DNA of 64,000 bases from positions 1 to 64,000 of the forward strand of contig NZ_AUWR01000052.1 in NCBI RefSeq assembly GCF_000455125.1. Reading direction: 5' to 3'. This stretch comes from Mycobacterium sp. UM_WGJ. Lineage in GTDB: Bacteria > Actinomycetota > Actinomycetes > Mycobacteriales > Mycobacteriaceae. Numbering within the stretch: position 1 is the stretch's first letter; each line of letters opens with the position of its first letter. Below, in pieces: positions 24,082 through 32,378 of this stretch. Below the pieces are notes generated by a model that saw only the letters and a list, made by a program, of their open reading frames with translations, did no database searches and was not told the DNA's origin. A program made the position numbers and the translations under genes.

Positions 24082-24924
24082 TCAGACTCCCGCGGTCACT
24101 TCCTTCTGTACCGCCGAAGCGCTGCGCTTGGGCGCGGTCCGCGAGTGCGTCGCGTACATCGCCAACCCGGTGAAGGCCAAGCCACCCACCAGATTGCCCA
24201 GCACCGTGGGAATCTCGTTCCATTCGATGTAGTCCAGGATGGTGAAGTGCCCGCCGAGCATCAGGCCGGACGGAAACAGGTACATGTTGACGACTGAGTG
24301 CTCGAATCCCATTGCAAAGAATAGGGATACGGGCAACCACATGGCGATCACCTTTCCGGTGACGTCGGTAGCCAGCATGGCCCCGACCACGCCGGTGGAC
24401 ACCATCCAGTTGCACAACATGCCGCGCACGAACAAGGTCAGCATGCCCGGAAAGCCGTGTGCGGCATAGCCGAGCGTGCGGGCCTCGCCGATGTGCCCGA
24501 TCGCCTGGCCGACTTCGTTGGGCGGGCTGGAGAACCCGTAGGTGAACACGATCGCCATCAGCACCGCGACGGTGAAGGCACCGGCGAAGTTGCCCAGGAA
24601 AACCAGTCCCCAGTTCCGCAGCACCCCGCCGATGGTGACACCCGGACGCTTGTCGAGCCAGGCCAGTGGCGCCAACACGAACACCCCGGTCAGCAAGTCG
24701 TATCCCAGCAGGTAGAGAATGCAGAATCCGGCCGGAAACAGCATTGCCCCGATGATCGCGTGACCGGTCTGCACTGTCATGGTCACCGCGAACGCCGCGC
24801 CCAGCGCCAGCGTCGCACCGGCCATGAATGCGCGGATCAGGGTGTCGCGGGTGGACATGAAAATCTTGGACTGGCCGGCATCGATCATCACATTGATCAA
24901 CTCGGGCGGCTTGACGTAGGTCAT
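24082..24924 (-). CDS. Formate/nitrite transporter (FNT) family channel
   Basis: A 280-residue FocA/NirC-type channel with six transmembrane helices, expected to form a pentamer in the inner membrane. Family motifs: GATLALGAAFA in helix 1, GNFAGAF in helix 3, the NWMV segment after the central loop (CNWMVSTGVV) and FEHSVVNMYLFP, which carries the conserved pore His and Asn. It conducts formate, nitrite or a related anion. GGAG ends 6 nt before the ATG. The gene stands alone; about 160 nt upstream separate it from the DUF4333 gene end. Confidence 0.93.
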   Translation of the reverse strand: MTYVKPPELINVMIDAGQSKIFMSTRDTLIRAFMAGATLALGAAFAVTMTVQTGHAIIGAMLFPAGFCILYLLGYDLLTGVFVLAPLAWLDKRPGVTIGGVLRNWGLVFLGNFAGAFTVAVLMAIVFTYGFSSPPNEVGQAIGHIGEARTLGYAAHGFPGMLTLFVRGMLCNWMVSTGVVGAMLATDVTGKVIAMWLPVSLFFAMGFEHSVVNMYLFPSGLMLGGHFTILDYIEWNEIPTVLGNLVGGLAFTGLAMYATHSRTAPKRSASAVQKEVTAGV

Positions 24925-25086
24925 CGAACTCCTCAGGTACCGCAGCGCAGTAGTTGGATCGGCGCTGTGACCCTATGTCGGTGCGGCCCGCTTGGAGCAA
25001 GCTCGTCAGTCAACTCCTAGTCAGCCCACAGACGTTGCCCAACAATGGAATCGCGGGATCTAGATGGTGTTTTTGCTGCTAAAACA

Positions 25087-25734
25087 TCACCGCGGGCGGT
25101 CGACGGCGTATGTCCCCGCGTCGTCGGTGAACTCCGCCAGCACCCGGCGCTGAGCGCCGTCGACAGTGACCACACAGCTGAAACTGGTGCCCTTGCGCAC
25201 GGTCGGGTTGACCCCGTTGTTGCAGCGGACATCGCTCACCTTGTCGCGGCCGTAGCCGTTGATCGGGTCGGTGAGCACCTGGCGAACACCGTCTTGGGCC
25301 GCAACCACATCGAGCTCGACGGGGGCCGAGCCGCCGACGGCGCCGCGCAGCACCAACGTCGCAAGCACACCCAGGGCGAGCAGCCCGGTCAGGCCCGCGG
25401 CGATCAGCACGGCGCGGTTCGACGGCGGTTGGGGGCGCGCCGGTTTCGGGGCGCCGGCCTCCGAGTCCGCCCGCGGCCGGCGACGGTCCTGCGGTGCCGG
25501 TGGCCGCGGGCCCGACGGCGGTGGCCGGTGCGCCTGCGGGGGCGGTGGCACCCGGCGTGGCGGTGGTGCAGGGGGTCGGCGGACCTCCTCGAGATACCAC
25601 GGTCGCTCGGGTGGCCGGGGACGTTGCGGTGGCGGCCCCTGCGGGCCACGGGGTCCCCGCGGCTGCTGGGGTGGCCGCGGAATCGGTGTGGTCCGCCGCT
25701 CCGGCCGTTCGCGCGGGTCGTCGGGACGGTTCAT
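25087..25734 (-). CDS. Pro-rich DUF4333 membrane protein
   Basis: A 215-residue protein. Residues 1-105 are a cytoplasmic Pro/Arg-rich region (runs such as PPQQPRGPRGPQGPPPQRP). One transmembrane helix follows at about 107-129. The outer domain of about 80 residues is DUF4333, with two cysteines (RCNNG and SFSCVV) likely to form a disulfide. Function unknown; such proteins are common at the mycobacterial envelope. It is the last gene of an operon with the LpqM-like protease and the amidase, 13 nt after the protease stop. Confidence 0.85.
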   Translation of the reverse strand: MNRPDDPRERPERRTTPIPRPPQQPRGPRGPQGPPPQRPRPPERPWYLEEVRRPPAPPPRRVPPPPQAHRPPPSGPRPPAPQDRRRPRADSEAGAPKPARPQPPSNRAVLIAAGLTGLLALGVLATLVLRGAVGGSAPVELDVVAAQDGVRQVLTDPINGYGRDKVSDVRCNNGVNPTVRKGTSFSCVVTVDGAQRRVLAEFTDDAGTYAVDRPR

Positions 25735-25747
25735 GACGCCGGGCCCA

Positions 25748-27220
25748 TCACGGGAACCGCCCGAAGCATCCGTCGACGTCGCCGTGCAGCCCGGACCGGA
25801 ACGCCAGAATCCGGGTGAACCCCGCCGGCACGGTGTCGTCGTTGGCGTCGCTGGCGACGATGCCGTTCATCAACAGGCCCGTCACCGCCTCGTCGAGGTC
25901 GCCGCCGGCCAGCGTCAAGCCGCGGACCGACGACCCGGAAGACAGCGTCATGGGCTCGGCCATCCGGCGCTGCGCCACCCCGGTCAGGCACGCGGTGCGC
26001 AACGCCGCCGATGCCGACTCCAAACCGACCTCGCGTTCGCGTTGCACCGCAAGGGCATACCGCGACGTGACCGCCGACAACCCGGTGTTGTCGCCCTGCG
26101 GCATGCCCAGCGTCGACTGATCGGTCGGGGCACTCATCTCCTGCAGTCCGGCCAGATCGACGACGATCAGGTTGGACTCGGGGCAGTAGGCCACCGGGTC
26201 GGGCTGGTGGCCGCTGGGGCACTTGCCCGACGTGGACAGCTCCGGCGGGCGGGACAGGCCGAAGATCTGGCCCAGCTGCTCCATCAGGGTCGACAACACC
26301 GACGCGTCGATGGCGAGGTCGCTTTGCGGGTTCTCGGAATCGAACAGGGAATGGGGCAGATTGCCACGGCGCTTGCGGATCTCGCCCATGTCGATGTCGG
26401 CGCACATCGCCGCGCCGCCGTCGAAGCCGGTCTGAAAAGCACCGACCCGATCCAGAGCGGTGCCGTGTTCATCGGAGATCGAGACCGGATTGTCCGGCGT
26501 CGATACCGGGTCGCGGATCACGATCAGGCCGGCCAGCACATGATTGAGGCCGTCGCCGGTGCTCAGCTGTACCCGCGACGAACTGCCCGCGGCCACCCAC
26601 TGCAGATACACCCCGGCAAAACAGTCGGCCTGCTGTTCGCGGACCAGGGTGCGTGTCAGCGGGTGGACGATGCCGGCCATGTTCTGCAGGGCGTGCCCGT
26701 ATTCGTGCGCCAGGGTTCCGTTGATCGCCATGTCGCCGAAGTACTTTCGGGCCGTGGGCAGGAATTTGGCGCGGTCCCAGGCCATGGTGTCCATCCGGCG
26801 GCAATACATCGCGTTCGGCAGGTGGTAGACCTCGCCACCGCACACCGACGGGCCGTCCGGGTCGGTGGAGTCATACGACATCAGCGTCGAGACCGGCTGG
26901 AAGCGTCCGCGCAGCGCCTCGGCGTAATGCTGCGTCCAGAAGTCCTCGATGTCATCGACGGCCAACAGTGACAGGCGGTCGATGTCGCCGCCGTCGCTGT
27001 TCTGCACCCGGGCGGTGACCGGGGGAACGTCGCCGCGCGGGCCGCTGGGCCCCTCCGCGGTGGGCAGACCGCCGACCCGTCCGGGGTCATACAGCATCGA
27101 AACCGCGTGCCCGGCGATCACCGTCGGGACGCTGTCGTGGGAGCAGCCCGTCAGCGCCAGGATCAGGGCGGCCACCCCGAAAAGCGTTCTGGCGGTACGG
27201 CCGAATCCGCGTTGAGACAT
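25748..27220 (-). CDS. LpqM-like lipoprotein metallopeptidase
   Basis: A 490-residue lipoprotein. The signal peptide ends in the lipobox LTGC (Cys26), so it is anchored outside the inner membrane. The zinc motif HEYGH near residue 158 is preceded by INGTL and followed by the family ligand region EQQADCFAGVY, as in neutral zinc metallopeptidases (PF04228) and in M. tuberculosis LpqM (Rv0419), which is my best guess at its relative. Several Cys pairs suggest disulfides. The gene begins 2 nt after the amidase stop, so a joint role in cell-wall turnover is likely; LpqM-type proteases have been tied to DNA transfer in M. smegmatis. Confidence 0.85.
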   Translation of the reverse strand: MSQRGFGRTARTLFGVAALILALTGCSHDSVPTVIAGHAVSMLYDPGRVGGLPTAEGPSGPRGDVPPVTARVQNSDGGDIDRLSLLAVDDIEDFWTQHYAEALRGRFQPVSTLMSYDSTDPDGPSVCGGEVYHLPNAMYCRRMDTMAWDRAKFLPTARKYFGDMAINGTLAHEYGHALQNMAGIVHPLTRTLVREQQADCFAGVYLQWVAAGSSSRVQLSTGDGLNHVLAGLIVIRDPVSTPDNPVSISDEHGTALDRVGAFQTGFDGGAAMCADIDMGEIRKRRGNLPHSLFDSENPQSDLAIDASVLSTLMEQLGQIFGLSRPPELSTSGKCPSGHQPDPVAYCPESNLIVVDLAGLQEMSAPTDQSTLGMPQGDNTGLSAVTSRYALAVQREREVGLESASAALRTACLTGVAQRRMAEPMTLSSGSSVRGLTLAGGDLDEAVTGLLMNGIVASDANDDTVPAGFTRILAFRSGLHGDVDGCFGRFP

Positions 27221-27222
27221 CG

Positions 27223-27963
27223 TCACCTGCTGAGGTAGGCCACGATCCCGCTGGTGACCGCCGAGGCGTACCGCGCTCGCCCGTCGGCACTCTCCAGCAG
27301 CGCCGCGTCCTGGGCATTGCGCATGTTGCCCAGCTCCACCAGCACCGCCGGATACTCGGCCAGATTCAGCCCGGCCAGATCCGCTCTCCCATACAGGCCG
27401 TCCGTGCCGAGATAGCTGGACTGGGGAATGCCCGCGGCCGTCAGGGAATCCCGGATGTCGCCGGCCAGCGCCACGGCCGGCCCGGACTGGGCGTCGTTGA
27501 GCGCCGGGCTGGAGTAGTTGACATGAAACCCGCGGCCCGAGGCCGGCCCACCGTCGGCGTGGATGGACACGATCGCGTCCGGGTGCGCCGCGTTGGCCGC
27601 GGCGGCGCGGGCATCGATGCACGGCCCCACGGAGGCGTCGTCGGCACGCGAGAGTTCGGTATGCACGCCCAGCCGCTCGAGTTCCGCCCGGATCCGGCCG
27701 GTCACGTCCCAGGCCAGGCTGTGCTCGGGATAGCCGTCATCGGTGGCGGTTCCGCTGGTCTGGCACGGTTTGGTGCCGCCGCGCCCGTTGGGAACCTGCC
27801 GGGCGATCGAGGCGTCGTTGGCGCCGCTGTGTCCGGGGTCCAAGAACACCGTCTTGCCGGCAACGGCGGGATTCGCGGGATCGGCCGGAGCTGCGGGCGC
27901 GACAATGCCGGCCGCGAGTAAGCACGCGGCCGAGGCGACACAGACAGGGGCCCGGCGACGCAC
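27223..27963 (-). CDS. Secreted N-acetylmuramoyl-L-alanine amidase, Ami1 paralog
   Basis: A 246-residue secreted zinc amidase (Amidase_3). A signal peptide spans about residues 1-27. The ligands and acid are visible: FLDPGHSG, the YPEHSLAWD glutamate, SIHADGG and the catalytic Glu in LVELGNM. It cuts the amide bond between muramic acid and the stem peptide of peptidoglycan. It resembles the Rv3717-type enzyme encoded at 52675-53439, roughly 60 percent alike by eye, so the window has two copies. First gene of an operon with the lipoprotein protease; a GTG start 50 nt from the divergent tgs2. Confidence 0.93.
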   Translation of the reverse strand: MRRRAPVCVASAACLLAAGIVAPAAPADPANPAVAGKTVFLDPGHSGANDASIARQVPNGRGGTKPCQTSGTATDDGYPEHSLAWDVTGRIRAELERLGVHTELSRADDASVGPCIDARAAAANAAHPDAIVSIHADGGPASGRGFHVNYSSPALNDAQSGPAVALAGDIRDSLTAAGIPQSSYLGTDGLYGRADLAGLNLAEYPAVLVELGNMRNAQDAALLESADGRARYASAVTSGIVAYLSR

Positions 27964-28013
27964 GAGGCAAGACTAGCAAGCGGCCATGGGCCCCTCCGGG
28001 GTCTAATGGATCG

Positions 28014-29372
28014 ATGCAGCTGATGTCACCGCTCGATTCGGTCTTCCTGCTGGCTGAGACGCGTGAGCACCCCATGCACGTCGGCGGGTTGATGTTGTTC
28101 GAGCCGCCGGAGGGCTCCGGACCGGAATTCGTCGGCGAGATCTACCGGGGCCTGCTGAGCGCCCGTGATCTGCAGCCCGCCTTCCGCAAGCACCCGGCGT
28201 CGCAGCTCGGCGCGATCTCCGGCGTGGGCTGGGCCTTCGACGACGACGTCGACCTCGAGTACCACGTGCGGCGCTCGGCGCTGCCGGTACCGGGCCGGGT
28301 GCGTGATCTGCTCGAGCTGACCTCACGGCTGCACGGCAGCCTGCTTGACCGGCACCGCCCACTGTGGGAGGCCCACGTGGTCGAGGGCCTCAACGACGGC
28401 CGGTTCGCCGTCTACGTCAAGGTCCACCACTCGCTGATCGACGGTGTCTCGTTGCTGCGGCTGATGCGCCGCACGCTGTCGACCGATCCGCGGGAATCGG
28501 AATTGCGCACGCCGTGGTCGGTCCGGGTCTCGTCGCGGCCGCGCCCCGAGTCCGGGTCCCGCTTGAGCGAACTGACTCAGATGGTCAAAGACGTTGCCGC
28601 CTTTGGGCCGTCGACGGTGCGACTCGCGCGCGCAGCGCTGCTGGAGCAACAACTGACTATGCCGTTCGCCGCGCCGCGCACCATGCTCAACGTCAATATC
28701 GGCGGTGCCCGTCGGTGCGCGGCGCAGTCCTGGCCGGTCGAGCGGGTGATCGCGGTGAAACGAGCGGCCGGCGTCACCCTTAACGACGTGGTGCTGGCGA
28801 TGTGTGCCGGGGCGTTGCGCGCCTACCTCGACGAGCAGAACGCGCTGCCGGACCACCCCCTGGTGGCGATGGTCCCGGTGAGCCTGCGCACCGAAGCCGA
28901 AGCCGACTCCGGCGGCAACATGGTCGGCGCCATCTTGTGCAACCTCGCCACCGACCTCGAGGACCCGGCGCAACGGCTGGCAACCATCAGCGAGTCGATG
29001 CGCGGGAACAAGAAGGTGTTCAGCGAATTGCCGCGCACCCAGGCGCTGGCGTTGTCGGCGGCCAATATGGCGCCGCTGGCCCTGGCGGCCATCCCCGGCT
29101 TCGTCTCGGCGGCCAAGCCACCGTTCAACATCGTCATCTCCAACGTGCCCGGCCCCGCCGAGCCGCTGTACTGGCGCGGCGCCCGCCTCGACGGCAACTA
29201 TCCGATGTCGATCGCGCTGGACGGGCAGGCGCTCAACATGACGGTGGTCAGCAACGCCGGCAACCTCGACTTCGGGCTGGTCGGCTGCCGGCGTTCCGTT
29301 CCGCACCTGCAACGGCTGCTGAGACACCTCAACACCGCGCTGGAGGACCTGGAACACGCCGTGGGGGTGTGA
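28014..29372 (+). CDS. Wax ester synthase/diacylglycerol acyltransferase Tgs2
   Basis: A 452-residue WS/DGAT enzyme, close in length and context to M. tuberculosis Tgs2 (Rv3734c). It joins an acyl-CoA to diacylglycerol or a fatty alcohol, making storage lipid. The catalytic HHxxxDG is HHSLIDG at residues 138-144. The N-terminal SPLDSVFLLAETREHPMHVGG and the C-terminal NIVISNVPGPAEPLYW are also typical. A Nudix gene follows directly. TCTAAT ends 6 nt before the ATG, suggesting a leaderless start. Confidence 0.95.
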   Translation: MQLMSPLDSVFLLAETREHPMHVGGLMLFEPPEGSGPEFVGEIYRGLLSARDLQPAFRKHPASQLGAISGVGWAFDDDVDLEYHVRRSALPVPGRVRDLLELTSRLHGSLLDRHRPLWEAHVVEGLNDGRFAVYVKVHHSLIDGVSLLRLMRRTLSTDPRESELRTPWSVRVSSRPRPESGSRLSELTQMVKDVAAFGPSTVRLARAALLEQQLTMPFAAPRTMLNVNIGGARRCAAQSWPVERVIAVKRAAGVTLNDVVLAMCAGALRAYLDEQNALPDHPLVAMVPVSLRTEAEADSGGNMVGAILCNLATDLEDPAQRLATISESMRGNKKVFSELPRTQALALSAANMAPLALAAIPGFVSAAKPPFNIVISNVPGPAEPLYWRGARLDGNYPMSIALDGQALNMTVVSNAGNLDFGLVGCRRSVPHLQRLLRHLNTALEDLEHAVGV

Positions 29373-29374
29373 CC

Positions 29375-29848
29375 ATGGCCAAGCGCAGCGCCGGGTTGCT
29401 GTTGTACCGGGCGGGCGCCGACGGCGCCGTGGAGGTGCTGATCGCCCATCCCGGCGGACCGTTCTGGGCGCGCAAGGATGACGGCGCCTGGTCGATTCCC
29501 AAGGGCGAACAACCCGAAGGCGAGGACCCGTGGGATACCGCGCGACGTGAATTCGCCGAGGAGCTCGGCCTTGCGCCGCCGGACGGCGAGCGAGCAGACC
29601 TGGGTGAGGTGCGCCAGGCGGGCGGGAAGGTGGTCACGGTGTTCGCCGTGCGTGGCGACCTCGACGTGACCGAGGCTCGCAGCAACACATTCGAATTGGA
29701 GTGGCCGCCGCGGTCGGGACAACGGCGGGAGTTTCCCGAAGTAGACCGGGTGGGCTGGTACTCGGTGGCCCAGGCGCGAATCAAGCTGCTGGCCGGGCAG
29801 CGGCCCGTCCTGGACCGGTTGGTGGATTACCTGCGGCTCGAGCCCTAA
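29375..29848 (+). CDS. Nudix hydrolase (Rv3733c-like)
   Basis: A 157-residue Nudix hydrolase. The Nudix box starts at GEQPEGEDPWDTARREFAEE, with the REFAEELG core holding the metal-binding glutamates. It hydrolyses a nucleoside diphosphate linked to some group X. The start SAGLLLYRAG and the segment FWARKDDGAWSIPKG match the Rv3733c group, related to bis(5'-nucleosyl)-tetraphosphatases. It begins 2 nt after tgs2 and probably shares its transcript. Its last 4 bp overlap the end of the convergent acyl-AMP ligase gene. Confidence 0.9.
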   Translation: MAKRSAGLLLYRAGADGAVEVLIAHPGGPFWARKDDGAWSIPKGEQPEGEDPWDTARREFAEELGLAPPDGERADLGEVRQAGGKVVTVFAVRGDLDVTEARSNTFELEWPPRSGQRREFPEVDRVGWYSVAQARIKLLAGQRPVLDRLVDYLRLEP

Positions 29849-31701
29849 CCGCCGGTCTGGGTTGGAGGTGTTCCCTGTTGCTGCTGACGCCGCTGCGCCA
29901 AGCTGGACACGATCATCCGGGCCAACGTGCTGGTTCCGTTTGCTCCGGCTCCCTGCGGGGACCGGACAGCCGGCGTCGCCGGAGCATGCCACCGCGCCAG
30001 CGGGTGCAGTTCGCCGGCGAGGAACTGCCGCCGGCATTCGCCCCGTTGAATCTTGCCGCTGGAGGTGGTGGGCACCCGCATCGCCGGCACCAGCAATAGG
30101 TCCTGGGTGTCCAAGCCGTGCTGTTCGCTGACCGCCGCGCGGATGGACTCCATGATCGCGGGATACTCGCTCTCGTCGACCTGCTGCCGATAGTCCAGTT
30201 CCTGCACGATCACCAGGCGGGCGTCGTCATGCGGTTTCGGTTGCACGGCGAACACCGCGCCGCGGTCGGCCAGCAACGCCGGATGGCTGTCTTGCACCGT
30301 CGGCTCGATGTTGTTCGGGAAATAGTTGCTGTCGCCGATGGTGACGAGGTCCTTCCACCGCCCGGTGACGAAGACCTCGCCCTGGCAGAGAAATCCCATG
30401 TCGCCGGTGCGCAGGAAGGGGCCTTCACCGGTGTCCGACAGGAACCCGGCGAAGCTGTGCGCGTTCTCTATCGGCCGTGCCCAGTACCCTTGCGCCACGC
30501 TGGGTCCCGAAACCCAGATCTCGCCGACCTCGTCGGGTCCGAGCTGCTGGCGGGTCTCCGGATCGACGATCAGGACCCGCTGGCCGTACACCGGCGGGCC
30601 GCAGCTGACCACTGCGACGGCGTCGGTGGTGGCCTCGACGTCGACGGTGCGGTTCTCACTCAGCGCCTTGCTGTCGACGTAGCGGACGCCGACGACGCCG
30701 GGAGTGGGGTCCGCCGAGACCAGCAGGGTGGCCTCGGCCAGGCCGTAGCACGCCAGAAACGCCTCGATGCGGAATCCCGCCGGCGCGAACGCGTCGGCGA
30801 ACTCCTGAATGGTCGCAGCGTGGATCGGCTCCGAACTGCTCGCGGCGGTGGTCCAGTTCGACAGATCCAGGGCCGCGCGCTGGTCCGGGGTGCTGTGTTT
30901 GACACACAACCGGTAGGCGCTGTTGGGTGCTGCGGTCGTGTGGGCGCCAAACCGCGACATGGCCTCCAGCCACGCCATCGGCCGCTGGAAAAAGACGATC
31001 GGCGACATCAACACGGTGGTGCAGCCGACGTAGATCATCTCCAGGACCCCACCGATCAGTCCCATGTCGTGCTGCTGCGGCAGGAAGTAGACGCTGGTCT
31101 GGTCCTCGTTGCCGTGGTAGGCGCGCCGGATGGACTCCAAGTTGTGCATGAGGTTGCCGTGCGTCACGACAACGCCCTTGGGCGATTTGGTCGAGCCCGA
31201 GGTGTACTGGATCATCGCCGTGGTACTCGGGTCGATGTCGGGCGCCTGCCATGCTTCGGGGCTGGCGGCTTGGTCGATGGCGCACCACTGAAGCGTCGAC
31301 ATACCGGGCACATCGGTGGCCGCCGCCTGAAGTTGAGTCTGGGTGGCCGAGGTCGCTACCGCAAAGGTGGCCTGAGCGTCGGGCGCGACCAGCCTCAGGC
31401 GGGCCAGGGGAGTGTCGACCGGCACGGCGATCGCCCCGGCGTAAAAGCAGCCGAAAATGCTGATGATGCTGTCCAGCCCCGGTCGGCAGATCACCAGCGT
31501 GCGTTGCCCGGCAGCGCCAAGGCGCTGCAGCTCGGCGCCGACTGCTCGAGCCTTGGCGTCGAGTTCCCGGTAGGTCAGGCTCGCCATGATCTTGTCGCCG
31601 TCGGGGGCGAAGTTGAACGCGACCTTGTCCCCATACCGGTCAGCCTGTATCCGCAGTAAGTCCACCAGGGTGTCTGCGTTTGGCAGGAATTGCTCAGGCA
31701 T
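29845..31701 (-). CDS. Fatty-acyl-AMP ligase (FAAL/FadD family)
   Basis: A 618-residue adenylate-forming enzyme of the FAAL type. The P-loop is YTSGSTKSPKG, the A5-like motif CYGLAEATLLVS, the hinge region GFLCQGEVFVTGRWKDLVTIGD (given in part) and the C-terminal lysine region TSSGKIQR. FAALs make acyl-adenylates and hand them to a polyketide synthase or carrier protein rather than to CoA. No polyketide synthase lies nearby, so the acceptor is elsewhere. The last 55 residues are an unusual Gln/Pro/Thr-rich tail (AQRRQQQQGTPPTQTGG). The ATG is 34 nt after the small Cys-rich gene on the same strand. Confidence 0.92.
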   Translation of the reverse strand: MPEQFLPNADTLVDLLRIQADRYGDKVAFNFAPDGDKIMASLTYRELDAKARAVGAELQRLGAAGQRTLVICRPGLDSIISIFGCFYAGAIAVPVDTPLARLRLVAPDAQATFAVATSATQTQLQAAATDVPGMSTLQWCAIDQAASPEAWQAPDIDPSTTAMIQYTSGSTKSPKGVVVTHGNLMHNLESIRRAYHGNEDQTSVYFLPQQHDMGLIGGVLEMIYVGCTTVLMSPIVFFQRPMAWLEAMSRFGAHTTAAPNSAYRLCVKHSTPDQRAALDLSNWTTAASSSEPIHAATIQEFADAFAPAGFRIEAFLACYGLAEATLLVSADPTPGVVGVRYVDSKALSENRTVDVEATTDAVAVVSCGPPVYGQRVLIVDPETRQQLGPDEVGEIWVSGPSVAQGYWARPIENAHSFAGFLSDTGEGPFLRTGDMGFLCQGEVFVTGRWKDLVTIGDSNYFPNNIEPTVQDSHPALLADRGAVFAVQPKPHDDARLVIVQELDYRQQVDESEYPAIMESIRAAVSEQHGLDTQDLLLVPAMRVPTTSSGKIQRGECRRQFLAGELHPLARWHAPATPAVRSPQGAGANGTSTLARMIVSSLAQRRQQQQGTPPTQTGG

Positions 31702-31735
31702 GCCCACACCATAATGCGTGCATGCGGGGACTCGG

Positions 31736-31870
31736 CTAGGAGAGCGTCGTCTCCGGATGGCCCTCGCACCACTGCTCAGGCGGCACCTGGGCGCGTACCT
31801 CTGCGATGTGCTCGCCGCAGCCGTCCCAGGTGGTCTTGCCACAGACTCGACAGGGCACGGGGTAGCACAT
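31736..31870 (-). CDS. Small cysteine-rich (zinc-ribbon-like) protein
   Basis: A 44-residue protein starting MCYPVPCRVCGKTTWDGCG and continuing EHIAEVRAQVPPEQWCEGHP. Six cysteines, including a CRVCG knuckle and a following GCGEH, and a late Cys-x-x-His suggest binding of one zinc or copper ion. AGGAG lies 6 nt before the ATG, an unusually good ribosome site. Very similar short proteins occur in other mycobacteria but I know of no assigned function. It starts 12 nt after the DUF302 stop, so the two share a transcript and probably a stress signal. Confidence 0.75.
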   Translation of the reverse strand: MCYPVPCRVCGKTTWDGCGEHIAEVRAQVPPEQWCEGHPETTLS

Positions 31871-31882
31871 CGGCGGCTCCTC

Positions 31883-32299
31883 TCAGCTGGTGCGTAACGC
31901 ACCCGCCAGCGTATCGATGACGGTGCGGATCTTCTCGCTCACCTCGTCGGCGATCGCCGCCAATGCCGGATTGTCGATCACTTGGGCCATCAGTTGCGGA
32001 TTCATCGCCTCCACCAGCACCGTGCCCGGGTGTTCGGTGTCTTCGCGAACCACGACGTTGCAGGGCAGCAGCACCCCGATGCGCTTCTCGGCGGTCACGG
32101 CCCGGTGGGCCAGGGGTGGGTTGCAGGCACCCAGGATCAGGTAGCGCTCCATCTCCTCGCCGAGCTTGGCCTTCAGTGTTGCTTGCATGTCGATTTCGGT
32201 CAGTACGCCGAAACCGTTGTCCTTCAGGATCTCTCGTGTCTTCTCGGTGACGGTGTCGAAATCGGTGCCGGTCACTGCGGTGCTCATTGCCACGGACAT
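31883..32299 (-). CDS. DUF302 domain protein
   Basis: A 138-residue DUF302 protein. The N-terminal helix (FDTVTEKTREILKDNGFGVLTEID) and the segment YLILGACNPPLAHRAV are the family core; the latter has the Cys that is conserved in many members, and a second Cys is in LLPCNVVVRE. DUF302 genes often travel with CsoR/CstR-type repressors, rhodaneses or copper pumps, so a role in copper or sulfane-sulfur stress is inferred. GGAGG lies 7 nt before the ATG. A CsoR-like palindrome sits in its promoter at 32341-32352. Confidence 0.88.
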   Translation of the reverse strand: MSVAMSTAVTGTDFDTVTEKTREILKDNGFGVLTEIDMQATLKAKLGEEMERYLILGACNPPLAHRAVTAEKRIGVLLPCNVVVREDTEHPGTVLVEAMNPQLMAQVIDNPALAAIADEVSEKIRTVIDTLAGALRTS

Positions 32300-32340
32300 T
32301 CCAGGCCTCCTTGGTCGCGTAGAAAACCAGTCTATCAGAC

Positions 32341-32352
32341 ACCCCCGGGGGT
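32341..32352. promoter_or_regulatory. CsoR/CstR-type operator
   Basis: ACCCCCGGGGGT is a perfect 12-bp palindrome with GTAT on one side, the hallmark of CsoR-family operators (A/T-rich edges around a C-run and G-run). On the minus strand it lies directly upstream of TAGACT, a likely -10 box for the DUF302 gene, so a bound repressor would block that promoter. On the plus strand it precedes TATCGT, a possible leaderless -10 for the haloalkane dehalogenase. No CsoR gene is in the window. Confidence 0.6.
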
Positions 32353-32378
32353 ATATACCGACACGGTATCGTCGCCTC

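Noticed and set aside
25259-26971. A 570-codon open frame on the plus strand
   Set aside because: Antisense to the DUF4333 and LpqM-like genes; no motif, and the sense genes have lipobox and HEYGH.
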